A DNA stretch of 64,000 nucleotides from contig JAQGDQ010000209.1 of the NCBI GenBank assembly GCA_030141605.1, forward strand, positions 1 to 64,000, in the 5' to 3' direction. The notes under the pieces were generated by a model. That model saw nothing but the letters and a program-made list of their open reading frames with translations, was not told the DNA's origin and did not search any database. Positions within the stretch are counted from its first letter, which is position 1. Each line of letters begins with the position of its first letter. Below, piece after piece: positions 23,260 through 38,200 of this stretch. Source of the DNA: Tubiluchus corallicola (taxonomy: Eukaryota; Priapulida; Priapulimorpha; Priapulimorphida; Tubiluchidae). A program made the position numbers and the translations under genes.

Positions 23260-26200
23260 GTAAATTCTTTTAATTTCACTGTTTACCGAAATCAACTGTG
23301 ACTTAGAGCCTATACTATAGTATTAAATACTGTTGGGATATTCCAGAGCTCTCAACTCAAGATAGACTAACAGATGTGGTAGGGTGAAGTCTCAAGGAAA
23401 AGTATTAATCACAAATTAGCATTTTTTAATCACAACTTTTTTGTTTGATTATAAATTTTTATGAAGAATCTAAATGAGCATCTTTGCTTTTGTCTTTGGT
23501 GTTAAATGTGGTCAAATTTTGGCTCGTTCCAACAATCATATAATCTGTTCCGCCAAGTTTAATTTCATTCCATGCTGTAAAAATATAGTACATTGCACTC
23601 AGATTATTTTAGAATACATTTTTGATTTCCATAATTTTTGTTTCATTCAAGCTCATAATAGTAATACTATAATAATAGTTAATACAGTTTGGGTGTCAGC
23701 TACAAATTTTACAAATGATATGTTACTATTATTTCGACTAATGAGTGCGTGACACTCAAAATCATTGAGCACCTGTATATACATTACCGTAGATTGACAG
23801 GGCGGAGCCTGTCAGTAGGCTTTTTGCTTGTAGTTGTCTCTCTTGATAAACCTCTGTTAATTGTTCTATCATAAGTTTTCTCTCTTGCGTTTTATATTTA
23901 TGTTGACTGTCTACAGTTGTCTCTCAGTTGGAAGTCCGCCTAGCGTATTGTGTATACAATTATGTGATTCATATATGTGTGCTTGCATACCAAAAACGTC
24001 CATAAGTCGGCATAGTTGAAGCTACGTTATGATGCTTGAAAGTAGAATGCGCCAAAAAATTTGGTAAAATGTAAATTTTTCATATTTTATTAAATTCAAT
24101 ACTAATTTTTTTTGGACTTCTATGTTCTAGCATCAAATTACCAAGAAATTGTTCAAAAACACTAAAAATTTAATTTTACAACCATGATGTGGGGCGTTCT
24201 CATGTATAATAATTGAAACTGTTACATAGGTAACGTCCCGAGTTGCGAGCATTGACTTTCTTTTGACACCACAAACAGTTTATTGCTACTAATTTCTGAT
24301 ATGTGCTGACTTGTGGGTTCAGTGAATCTTTCCATTTAAGCATAGTGCACAGCCGTGTATTCCAAATAGAAGCAAATGAAACAGTTTTAATATTACTGAT
24401 AAATTCATTAATCACTGGCCATTTTTACAATACTTGTGTGGTGTACCGGAGTCGTGTGCAGTTACCTTTCCAATCCTAGTGCAGTGTAGTGAAGTACTGA
24501 CCTGTAAAGCTCATGAAACTTCTATTGATGTAACATCTCGTCATTGCTTTATTGTTTCGGCACCAGATCTCCTGAATTTCCGTTTAAAGCAGTATATCAG
24601 ATAATGAATAATAGCCAGTTTATTGGTGTCTTTGCCTCACGGCTAGGACACCTAACCCTTTGGTGCGATAGTACCCTTTTGTCACTTTCTGTCGCCATAA
24701 AAGTCTTGACTTCGATAATAAGCAGACATTTATCAGGAGCCATATTGGATGACTTCACTGGCTTAGCAAATTTGACACACTGTGTTGAATCTGGTTTCAA
24801 TTTCTGGGTCATGTAAAAGTATGATAACCTTGTTCTTTAACATGGTGGTTTATTGGCTAGATTGAGCATATAACCAATCACTTGCTTTCTTGTAAAGGAG
24901 ATCTAGGACAGGTATGAGGTGGGACCCTTCCCAGAGCTAACTAGGTGCATGCTCATATATCTACAGTCACAACTAACTTTATTTAGTAGATAAGTTCTCT
25001 TAATGAGTAATTACCTAATGACTCATTCAATTAACATAAGTAATTAACTAAATTCAGCTATTAATGCAACCTAAGTGTGGGACCTACACAAAATCACACT
25101 AGAATCCAAAGTCAATGGTATTAAAAGGGGTTGTAATGCTATTCGGTAGTTCTTATATTCCAAACTGACATCACAGATATCACAATAACTCCCTGCACAC
25201 TTTCCTGTCTAGAAACTAGTACTATAATTATAAAAAACTCCCATTTTCAAATTCGGAGAGTGGCTCCTGAAGGCTGACATTTTGCTTAGGGATTTTTGTG
25301 TTGCTAAGCCCAGAACTTCATCGAGAAGAGCCATCTACTAGATTTAAACATAACTTCGATGTACATTTGCAAAGTCTGTAGCAACCAACATTTGTGCTGT
25401 TGCTAAGCGTTTTATAAAAATGCAACAAATAAGAATGGCTAACTTTAACGGCAATTTTCTTAAGATTATGTTTTCAGTGTGTAGCATGCGTGTATCTCAA
25501 ATTCAACATGGATTATCTCAGCTTCGAAATAACATAGAGCGATGAGCTTGGCATCAAAATGATCATGAAGAAATAAAGATTCAGGATATGTGAATAACTA
25601 TAAAAACTTAATTGCCGACTTATGGACGATTTTGCCATGCAAGTACACATATATGTCTTAGGCTCTGTTGTAAGAGTTAACTTTCAATTTAGTTTTTTTC
25701 ACTCTGCAATAATAATAATGTAAAACACTAAGAATAGGCATGTGTGAGGTTGATAAGCTTGTGCTAAGACTGGAAGTTGTCTATCATATGCCAGAGTCGC
25801 TTGCTTAGTGTATTAAAGACTTGACAGACCTGAGGTTCGGTAATTCGTGTGTAAATTAACACATATTTGCAAATTCTATTTATTTAAACATGATAAAAAC
25901 TCATTTATAGATGGACAGGGACTGAGGTCACAGCCAAGCACTTTGACCACTGTGCCAGCAAACCATCTTCTTGCTGCCGAGACAACAACTGTTACTGCTA
26001 ATTGCATAGCAAGCGGTAGCCCGCTCCCGCAAGACTTGAGATGGTACGATGATGATCCCTACAATCAGCATGAGCCTATTCCAGAATCAGGGAGGTAAAT
26101 GTGTAAATATTTGAAATTTATTAACATAATATTTGCTGTATTTTCTTACTGTACTTTTATTTATGTCATACTTGTCTGGTTAGCAATGGTTACATTTCAA

Positions 26201-29200
26201 ATTTTCTTACTGTGCTTTTTTTATGTCATTCTTGTTTGGTTAGCAATGGTTACATTTCAAAACCTTGCTGCTAAGTCATTTTGCAATTAAGCAACACAAA
26301 ATTGTACAGGATGATAAATAATTTCAGTATTTGAATGTATTTCACATACGCTAGTGAAGTCCAATATTTTGTATATAAAAAACTATCTTCAGTTAGTCCT
26401 ATTTTATCAGGACTCACATTAATTATAATGTATTTATTTAAAATATAATTATTTTGAAGTTTTGTCAAGAAAAATTTGGCATAATAAACTGCTTCATTTT
26501 TAACACAGAGTAACAGTACACATACGGTAACTTGTAATTGTTGGTTCTTCCAATCTTACAACATTTTTTTATGTCACATGATGCGTACTTGAATTTTTCT
26601 TTGGAAAAGACATTCAGGACAATTGAGTTTTAAAGACATTAAACAATTTTCTGTTCTGTTTCGACTTTTAGCTAGTCAATTTTTGATCAAATGTTGCAAG
26701 TGAATTTTTTGTTGTAACAGTAGTCATAGACTTCCGTTTCTACAATCAAATCTCATTATACCGCCGACTTTGGATCTGCAAAAAATTTGGCATTGTAGCG
26801 AGTTTGGCATCATAACGAAGTTCGTTAATGCATGTCTATGCAGATATAAGTATTTTGTTTTGCTAAAAAATTTGGGCACTAAGCGGTGTTGACATTATAG
26901 GGGGTAGGGCGGGGTTGTAACAAGGTTTGACTGTATTTAATCCATGTTCATGATTGTGCCAGTAAGTTATCTATTGGTCAGGTATCTATTTATAAAGCAA
27001 TATGCCCCAAAAATCATACCTAAAACATTTTTCTTGCTATTTTACTGTAAAATATCTCATTCGTTTAAATTTTCCTTGGCTAGAGATGGCGTGCATGTGG
27101 AATGGGCAAACCCCGGTAAAAAAGATGTACTGATGTTATTCATAACTAGGGTAAAATATGATCATCAAGGTATTTATACATGCAAAGCTTCAGCTTCGGA
27201 CACGCCCATAGAGGTTAAACTGAATGTGACAGTCTACCGTAAGTACCATTTCTATTTTACTTGCAAAAAAACTGTAGTTGATAATCAAGTCTCAGACTTA
27301 TTGCGCAGCTGGAGAATATGAGCATTCGCCTTGCCTTAAAGAATTACTTGTCGCAAAATTCAAATCGACATCGCTAGATTACCAGAGACTGTGAAATTTC
27401 TTCTTTTTTGGCATTTTAGTGAGCTTCATTAGTTTGTAAACTAGAGATAGTTTAGCCTGTATAAATAGATATAATATTATGTTTAACAGCCTTAGGTGAT
27501 TTTCTTGAACACATCCAATAACTTGAACTATTAAAATGCATTTTAGGTATCTCCATGAACTTTGTTATTTTGTAGTCACTGCTTTTTTGCAAAATGTTTG
27601 CTTGCTAGGCTTTTCGTTTATCATGTTTGTGACAGCTCTAATTATGTAACTATTTATTTTTGGATAGAGTAGATAATGTATAAAATAAGATAGTGAGACT
27701 TGCCGTGGTCATAATTGTAATGAAGACAAAGTGCTCATTGAATCTCAACAATTTTTATTTTTCACTAGGAGCTTTCGTCCTTCACAGATTTCATTAGCTG
27801 TAAGGTAGAGAAATAAAATTAGAATTTTTTATAGTTTTTATTATTGTATCCCTCTACCTTACAGCTGATAAAGTCCATGAAGGACAGATAATATAGAATT
27901 TTAGATGCAGTCTTTGATAATCTTTTTGCTAACTTAACAGCTTAAGTTTTATGTAATTATGTTGGTTATCGTTATCATTGTGTGCTGCCATGTGTTCTTT
28001 TGTTTTGTGTTAGACATTTTCTTATAAATATAAAGATATATAAATTACTTTTCTAGTTTTTTATTTAGCAAGGCAAAGTAATCACAGTGCTTAAAGATTT
28101 TAGTCAACAGCTAACATTTGAATTATTTCAGCATTGATAATTTTGATTACAGACGAAGGAATCAACCAACCAGCAGCAATCCAACCCATACAAACAAACC
28201 GTTCTCACTCTCTTCCTCACCTTCGCAATGTGCGGTTTTCCCGTAAGTACCAGTCCTATTGCACTGTTTGGTCACTTTGTTCTTGCCTTTTCCTGTCCTC
28301 ATGACATAGCTGTGCTATGCTGACAACCACTTGTTCCTTTCATGGCCTGCTTTGCATTTCTCTCTTTTTTGGTGTAAAATGATAATTTGGTTTTGACAGG
28401 TTTGCTGTAATTTCTCTACGGCAATCCAGTTTTTTTATAAATCAGCAGGTTGCTGTAGTCTGTAATCTTTCTACAGCAATTCGACTTTTTACAGTGAGTT
28501 TAGCAGATTTCCTTTGGTCTACACCTTCACATAACATACATACATGATGAAGACACCTTCACCTACACCTTTCTATAACATTCCAATTTTTTTATTTTAG
28601 CAGGCTTGTGGTAATCTGTAACCTTCTCTCTACAGTGCCTTTTTTAGCAGTCACCTAATAGCTACATGTAAGGTATAAACCTTGTACAAGTGTAAATCTC
28701 TGTATGCACACCTGCTAAATTTTTACGAGTAAACTTTTAGTATGAAAGATGTTTAGCCTATACAGGTAACCTGTGTTTACTTTGCTATTGTGCAATGCTG
28801 TGACATAACAGGTATAATTTTTTGTGATCTCTTTAGTTTTGCTAGCATGTAATTTAATTGTGTCAAACCGTAACTTCATCACCGTAAATTTTACTTAGTT
28901 TAATTTTTCATGAAAGTAACTTTAACTTTGTGTTTGCATTGTCCCTGGTCTTTGTAATTTTTGCAGTATGTCTACCAACGCAGTTGGGTCGACTTTCGCT
29001 GGACTGCTATTTTATCTATGCAGGAGTTTAAATACATTAGATATCGTTCACTTTGACTTCTCTACTCTTCGTTTCTGGATACTGGATAGTCCTTGCATGA
29101 TTAATTTCTTTGTTCCTCGCTACTTCTTCTGGATTGTGGAGGAACTGTCAGATAGTGATAGAACGATACCAAAATTTCTAATGATTCCAATACCGATTCT

Positions 29201-32200
29201 GATTCCACTAAAAAAACTCTATTCTGATTCAGTTCTCGGTTTCGCTTCCGATTCTTTGTAAAAATATAATTTTGCTGTAAAGTTTCATATTTTAGTTTTT
29301 TAAAAATTAGCATGGAAGTGTCTGTTAATTTTTCGTGAATTGGCTGAAGTTGTATATTTTAGGCGAAACATTCATCTAGTAGCCAAGTAAGAAGCCAGGG
29401 GGAAAACTGGATCTTCCTTAGAAGTAGATTATTTTCATATAATGTTACAAGATTGTAACAAGACAGTAAAATCTTTAAAAAATGCCATCACTGATTTCAT
29501 GTTAGTTCTGTACAATACAGGACAAATTTTTCTCATTTCCGATTTCTGAAAATGCTCGATTCTTCCGATTCTTGATACCATTAGCATGTACTCATCCCAT
29601 CGTAGTTGTTAGATAAGTTATGTCTGTTCACTCAGGTCTTTCTTTCAGTGATTATTATGTTTAATAGGAGATAGCCATTATACTTCAAGTCAATGTTTGC
29701 TTGTTCAGCATTTTAGTAACTATGATATCTGACGAAAGTTGAAAAGTTCTTTTTGCCAGTTGTGAATTTTTTGTTGTTGTGCAGTTTCTGCTTTTGCTAG
29801 TTGATCGATCATGGTTTACAAATGCCGTCACTACTGCATCCCTAAATCCACCTTTTCTGTTTAAATGCAGTTAGCTACTTCTTTAATTCAGTTTAATTTT
29901 ACTTTGAAAATGAAAACTGTTTTGCTTCAATATGACTTTGCTTTGAAACGTTGCCTAAAATCTTAATTTACTCTTTTTGGCATATTTACAATTTTTACGA
30001 TTTAACTTTAAAATTCTTTATTTTTTATTAGATTATTTGCTTTAATTAAATGCTTGTTCACATTTCCCCATTTTTGATTGTGTAGCTATTCAGTTTTCCA
30101 TTTATTACTATTTAACTGCTTAGTTAGTTTGCCACTTTTGATTTTTTGCTTCTAAATCTCTATTGTTGTCTGGTAACAAATATTCGCCTGTCATCTGAGT
30201 GTATCGTTAAGTTTGTATCAAATCACAGTCTTGTTACTCGATATGAGCAAGGCATTTGATACTGTAGTGAGAGGAATTCTCTGCGACGACCTACAAACCA
30301 TACTACAACCAGATGAAAGGCACATTATTATAATTCTACTAAAGGATGTTAAACTTGTTGTAAAAGTTGGGAACACCTTAGGAAGAACTTTTAATACGAA
30401 TTTTCAAGATGGCAGCAACCACGTGTGTAATGTGTTAACTATACTGCACGTTCTACTCGAGATAGTACGATGATTTTAGTATCTACATAAAGGTTTCAAA
30501 GATCATGGAATTAAAATAATGTTTTTACCATTCTTACTGAACTTTACTATTCTTATTGTGTAATAATATCAACAATACCATGCATGCAAATCACTCATTC
30601 GATGTAGAGACTGATAAAGAAAGCAGCAATAAGAAACAAACAGTTCAAGTCAGAACTTGTAGATCCTATCCTCGTATACAGATAACATTATCACCTTAAA
30701 AAATTAAGCAATCTGTCACATTCACGTTCCGATTTTCACAGAGTTGTATAAACAACATTTCTTTGGACAATTTAGATCTGTTACAGCAGTCTTTGGCTGG
30801 CTACAACATTTAATAAGTTGTTGACATGCTTCAGGGCTTAATGTACAATGTGATTCCCATATCACTTCTGTGGACCTCTTCCAACCCGAATCAGACGATG
30901 ACAGTGTGGCACATTTTGGAGAAATTGTCTCCAAAAAATCTTCCCGTTCTTGTTAACACGTTTTTACGTGCTTTGCGAGTTGACATCAACATGATAGCTT
31001 TCTCATACAGGGGTACCACAAAATGTTCGAGCACAGGCGTGAGTTCAATCAACAGTTCTGCTTTAGCAACGTTTTTTAATGGTACAAAAGCTTCTCGTAT
31101 GTGAGCTAATCCATTTTCCATCTTTCTTTAAAAACTGAAGTCTGGTTGCAGACAGTATTGGCATGGATTGCTGACAAAGCTGTTTTTTATGACCAATGAC
31201 TTTCACAGTTTCATATGGCGTAAGATACTTCTTTATAAGCTAGCAACAACTACCTTTTCGGCCATTTTAAAAATGTTGGCCATATTGGTACTAGCATAAA
31301 TCCCTGACCTTTAGAACCTATGTATAGATACTAACATCATGGTCTTATTTACCTTAGGTCATGCAATACAGCTAATATATTATGCAACAGCTACAGCTAC
31401 CTGAGCAGCCATTTTGAAAACCTACTGAGGTGATGTGCACTAGGTGTTTCTGGGCATCAGAAATTGATTCTCTGAAATTGAAACCCTATATTTTCATGCC
31501 AAAATTGTGTTCTTGTCTGTTCTAACAGGTTAATCACCTTGATTAATTTTAGCATAGTGCAAAGTTTTGTAACTAAGATGAAGAGCAAGTTTTTCACTAT
31601 TCTGCTAAACAGTTATATAGGAAAAGCCGGTGGCCATTTTGTTTTTTATTTATTGGACTGTTTGAATCGCTTTGCATTATTTTGGGCTAGTAGCAGCTTT
31701 CTGGATTCAAGAAGATCCAAGTTGATTGTTTTCTGTTTGTATAATGAATCTTTTGATGAAAACAGTTAATGTAACTGCATAATTGGCATTATTTCATTAT
31801 TGGGTGGCAGCCATTTGGCATTTTGAAAACGGTAGTCATTTTTGAAATGAAAATGACATAAATGGATTTTGCGGGTCCAACTACTCTGGAATAGCCATCA
31901 TGACAGCTTTTTAGTGTTAATTTTCTCTTAATTTACATTTTTTGTGCAAAACATGGTAGCCGTTTTTTTGGTTTTTAACCCTCTCCTGCTAATTTTTCCA
32001 GCTGGCAACAGCTTTTTTCGGATTCAACATACATAATTTGATAAGACTGGTTATGTTGCCCACGTTTAGAAAAAAAAAATGCCTCTAGGGTTCCACTTTT
32101 CTGAAAATGAGGCTAAACTATGAATATATGCAGTATTTTGAAATATAAAAATTCGTTTTAGATTTGGGGCCATCCACATATAACAATATCAAGTTAGGGT

Positions 32201-35200
32201 AGGTGGCAGGAGATGGGGGCAAGGTAGACAGATGATGTAGTCACGATATCGTTATCTGACATCGTTAGCAACAAGAACATGCAGGATTTGTAATATTTAT
32301 CATGCATCTCAAAAATCCATGAAATCACATCTAAAATGTTGTCATCTGTGTCAAAAGTAGCAGTCTGCATCACCGGCGGCAGTGTAATTAAGCAAACAAC
32401 CCACTCATCAAGTGCGTCTCGTAGTGATGCAGAACAAGGATTGGCGGGATGTAAGAAGCCGTGAGAAGGAATCAGCTAGGAATGAGTTCAATGAGTTGGA
32501 GCTGCCACCTACCATTGCCAATGCTAGTAAAATCCACTGATGGTTTCCCATTAATTAAAACAAGTGATGCTGTGCCTGACCTTGGGAGGAGGAAGAATAA
32601 AGTAAGGATAGATAGGTGATGGGGATATGATAAGGCATTATAACGCAAGGTAGGTAGGTAGGTCTTCGAAATCGGCTGTAAACTTGATATTGTTATATGT
32701 AGATGGCCCTTTACATATACTGTCAGTTCATTTCTGACAGAATGGATAGCTGTCTATTGTCTGTGTTTCTTAGTGCATTGGAATATTTTGTTATTAATGT
32801 AATTTTGTAAGTTTTATTAATTTGTGGTTTTTGTTATGTATATTGGTGACCTGTATGTTAGTATGTTTGTAATGCATTGGTTTAACATTTGGATTGCTTC
32901 AGTTTCGATAGCTTCAGTGTATCCTTGAACTCCGTTGTTTCGTAGTCACTGCTTTATTGTAATATGTTCGTTTGCTAGCCTTAAATTTGTTATTTTTGTG
33001 GCAACTCTAAATAGGTAGCTATTATTTTTGGGTAGTACACATAGTATACATGCTGTCTGTGTTTATCTCTTTACTAACTTTATCAGCTTAACTCTCCATG
33101 TAATAATCTTAGTTCAAGGAATTAACCACCGACCTACAACTGAATCCATACAAACAAATCATTTTCGCTCTTTGTCTTTCTTCGACACATTACTGAACAC
33201 TTAAGGCTAAATTTATTTTTGCAGAGGATATAACTATTGAAGCAGTAGAGTATCAGCTTCTATGGATTAATGAGAATGGACTTATTAAATGCAAAGTTAC
33301 TGGTAACCCGGCTCCTACAGTTAAGTGGTTTAAGGGTCTCGAACCTATAAATTCAGGTAAGGTACTTTTTGCACTGACATCAATTTGAGCAAACTATATA
33401 CAGTATTAAAAATCTGAATCATTTCAGATGGAAAAGTGGTTACTGTTACAATATCCTTAAATCCTTAAAAGTCATCAAATCAAATCCTGGTTTAAAAATG
33501 CACAATGAATTGAAAGTTTATTGCCAATCGTGGCACTCTTAGGCATGCAAAATCACACTCCGACGTCATGCATTTCAACCTCAACATGGTACTTCTACAA
33601 AGGCAAGAAACAGCATATTTAACACTTGACCATTACGGCAAAAAGAAATTAAAAAAATGAGCTACATACGAAGACAGTACAGAAAGCAAAGCAAACCTTA
33701 AGTACCATATAATGTGCGATTGAACTCGAGATCAAATCGGATTTTTAAACATCAAGAAAATATCCAAAAATCCAACATCTCCATGTATGGTGTTGCACCA
33801 AAGACTCAAGTTACTAACACGTGGCTCTTCCAACAGCACGCTTAACCAAATTAACCACAAAAGCAATTATTAGCTAATGATAACATATTAAACATTTGAA
33901 TAAAAGCAGGTTAGATACCAAGTAATTTGTTTGCAAATTTAATATAATTGTTTATGTAACTTTACTGTATCAGTGGAAGTTTTGAATTTATGTACTATCT
34001 TTTAGAATTGAAATTTTAGTCGTAGATTGTCTTACAAATTCTGACATGTTATAAAGTAGTAGCAGACAAATCACATTATGAGTACAGTCACGAGGTCACC
34101 AAAGATCTGTAAACGAGCATCCGTAACCAAAGACATTTTCTGTATCTTGTACATCATTCTCGCTAATTGCGCCAAAGCCGCGAAACATGGTGCTTTTTAC
34201 AGCTCTTTACATGCATGCATTCAAAATTCACCAGAATAAGATAAGTTATTTAATTTAAGATTAAGTCTCTTTTGTTTAATTTTAACTATGAATTCTTTGT
34301 GTAATCATAGTAATGCGTTAAAAAACTTCAACTGCCTGTTGGGGTTATATAGGCATTTAATGTTTCATTAAGGTAACTAAATTGTAAATTGTAATTCTTT
34401 TAGGGGGGCGGTATGTAATTCAGGATGATGGACTTCAGATTCTTAATGTGATTGAGGATGACAGGAGTTGGTATACATGCAGAGCATCCGTAGCCATAAC
34501 CGGGAAAACTGAGCAAAAAGATATTTTTGTTGAGGTATTGGTATTAAACTTATTAAACCTATATTTACATTTACAACACCATTCCTCTTTGGATAAGAAA
34601 GTAACTCACAATGTGCAGTTTAGTATCTAATTTTGATAACACTAGATGCAGACAAGCATCTCTCTTTTGGAGTGTTTTTTGGACACAAACTTGTAAAATG
34701 TCCAAACTCTGTACGCATTTAATTTAACAAATTACTCTTTAATTTCCTGTAGATTGCTTTACCTCCTAAAATCACACATGCCCCCCTGAATACTAAGGGT
34801 GTGGAGCTCTTTGAAGCATTTTTTGAATGTTCTGCATCTGGCTATCCTACCCCGCAGTATTTGTGGTTTAAGGTAAGGTTTTTAGCTTACTTATTTCTGC
34901 TGAAAAGATGATTTAATAAGCTAGCAAATTTTGTTTGAGTTTGTTAGCTTACCTTGCCACCTTGGTGTTCGGGTCATTAGCAGCTTTGTGAGTTGGATGA
35001 ATAAATTATAATCTTTCGTCGTTCTCTGAGGCCATTCTTTGATCAACTTCCGTACCGTCATTTCTTTTCATTTCGACTTTCTTGTCTCCCGGGCAAAAAC
35101 AAGATAAGAGAGAATTCGTTTGTTTAATATTACAGTTTCTTTTTACACTTGCTAGTGATTTAAAGTCTGCAAAATTTAAAACACTATATGTGCAAAAGCT

Positions 35201-38200
35201 AACAAACTAGATTGTTTTGCGGAAGAATAGCTTGCAGAGAAAAGACTAATTTGAAATTATCAATTGATTAAAAAAATTACAATAAATCATACAGAAACTA
35301 AATACCTATTTCTTTCTAATTATTTGATTAATTCATACATAATGATTTTCCAAGCAGTTGTCATTTGTCTGTGCATGAATCTTTTAACCAGTTTCTTCAA
35401 TAAGCCTTTTTACAGTTTCGTTGTGCACACACGCAGTTGTTGTAGGTCATAGGTTAAGTGTACCACAGCAACGTGTCTTAACTACAACTATCACATTGCT
35501 ATCATTTGTGTAAAGCAAAACTCTGTGCTGTATCACTTCAGTAACATCATTTGCCTTACTTAATTATCCATTAGTCTGTGCATAGAGTGATTTAGTAGCA
35601 AAAAAATGTACTAGGTAAGGTTCTAGCTACCTGTTAAAACTGTTATTATTATAACAGCATGGGCTGCGAAGCATTGTCAAGTGTACACAAATGTGTTGTC
35701 TGATTCACTTAACCTTTGACTTTTTCACTATCATCATCAATTACTGGAACTGGGAAAAGGCTTATTGTACATGTTATTTTTGTTTTGCCAGTCAAACCAA
35801 CCTCTCACAGATCAAGAGAAGTTTCCCATTTCACCTTCTGGTAATAGACTGACAGTTAAAAACATTGACAAGCACGATGAGTCAAATTATAAGTGCCTTG
35901 CTCGAATACAGGCTACTGGTTCTGTTAGTGATTATAAAACCGATGAAGCTATAGCAAAGTTGGATGTGATACGTAAGTATAAGTGTTAGATCTTTAATGG
36001 TTGCCAAAGCTTGTTCTTTAACCCCCTTAGAAATGTACCTAGAAAATATGATAGTGCTCTCCTGACACTTGTCATGATCATAATCATAAAGAAATCAAAG
36101 TGCCCATTAACCCTTTCACTACGTATTTGCTTTTTAATTTGGCCACATTGACTTTTGAACATTTGACAATAACCGGTTTGTTACTGAAACAGAATCTTGT
36201 CAATAAACAAATAGTGGTTCGTTATTGAGTACTAATATTAAATATTGGTTTTATTTCTACACATGCACACCGTCATAAATAAGCATGTACTTATATTTAG
36301 AAACCAGTTTTTACAAAAGGCACTATACTACTAAATACAATACTACTACTATACAACAATCAACTAAACATACTTTTCGTCAACGATATACAAGTGATTT
36401 TGCTTGTGAAAATACCATACAGTACAGTATTGTGGAATGCACCTGGTTTCAGATGCTGCTTGGCTAGTTACCATTACTCGTTGCAAAGTTACCCCAATCC
36501 CATGGCTGTTAAGTTTTTCTACAATGTTTTACATGGCCGTAGTCGTGAAATAAACAGACCTGGGTAAATGCATTTAGTGCTGAGCTTGGGCGGCAGTCTA
36601 CAGCCTTCTGTAATGAAAAGGTTAAGTCTCAAAAGATATCTCTGAGTTTTTTAAGATCTAGGCCATACAAGTAGCATTCAGCTGATGAAATCTGTGAGGG
36701 ACGAAAGCTTCTGTGAAAAATAAAATGTACTTAGAAATACAACTTAGCTGCCCTTGTTAAATAAAGCCACATGCCTTATTTTATGTTCACTTGGTTACGT
36801 CGTATTGTTGCTTTTATCGTTAATGTGAAGATTGTACAAAAATTAGTCGTACAAGCAGATATTGTTTTAGCTTAATGATTACAAATCTATTACTGCAAAT
36901 TACAATTGCAAATGGCTAAATTTTGGAGTTGTCATTTTGTTTATCATTTGTATTGGTTTATAAAATTTGCTATTAGAAATATTGGTAGCCATTACGTACT
37001 GGTGTGAAGAGTTATTTATTTGTTATTTGTTTTTATTTGTTTGATTTGTACAACTGTACAAAAATAGATACCGAAACTGCCCTACAAAGAAGAAAAATTC
37101 TTGCATTATCTGCTTATTCAGATCGCACAACAGTTTTTTAAAACAAGAAATTGCCTCTTGAAACCAAAATCTGGATCTATAAAGTAGTGTGTACGATCGC
37201 ACAAGTGTGCAATAGACAAAGCTACTCGATAGGCTTTGTTTGAGTGCCTGAGAATTACGTGTTTTTTTTAATTTTATCCAATTAGATCACTTATAAATGC
37301 TTAAGCAAATAGCATGATAGGTTAGCCAATTGTAATCATTTAGTTATGCCTGTGCTCATGCAGTAGCAGAAAATTCATAGTTCCTATAAAAGCTGTTTTG
37401 AGTGGTGATGTCCTGAAGGAGTTAATAGCGTGCAACCTTACTTTCTCTAGCTGCAGAATTCTAGTATGACGTAAGTTAGAGTAGTCTCATGCAAGCCTAT
37501 AGTTAATCAATAAAAATTGATTTTCTTTCTCAATTCTTGATGAATCACTGTGAAAATCGAAAGCATTCTTCCTTGTCATGTGTCCCATCCCTCCATTTAG
37601 CAGAAATCGGTGTTGAATTGAATTGAATCGAATTTTATTAACTAACAGGGATACAGCATATTAATAATCACATACAAAGTTGTAGAGAGTTAGTTCAAAA
37701 ATAAAAACAATGTCGGTAGCGAAGTAAAATAGTTCTTGTGTAATGTTTGTTAACAGTCAAACAACGCTGATGAAAACATAATCCTCTTGGCAGAGGTAAA
37801 ATTCATAGTTTCCATACTTTTGTAGCAAAAATCTGCCAAGACTGAAAACAACATTTTTTGGCTTGAGCTCACTTGTTGCTTTTCTGTAGTTCCTCCAAAA
37901 GTACGTGATAACAGAAACAAAACCGAAGTTGAAGAAAACAAAGAGGTAGAGATAAATTGCACCATTTCTGGAGACCCTCTACCGGTCATTGAATGGCATA
38001 AAGCAGGTAGAGATGCACCTTATGTGGACGGCACACAGCCTGTAAGTATCTAACTGTTTGGGATTTTAAAAAACCAAATAGACATTCGAAGTCTCGATTA
38101 ATAAATTTTCCTCTTCCTTGTCGTTTATTCCTAAAAACATGTCATTCCATCTAAACAATAAAAAGTGTATGCCAGAAAAATACTGATAACCAAAAGATCA

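Noticed and set aside
28968-29261. 97-aa ORF in NCAM-like intron 4
   Set aside because: Runs into repeated cgattc-type low-complexity DNA; no Ig or FN3 features and no need for it in the gene model.
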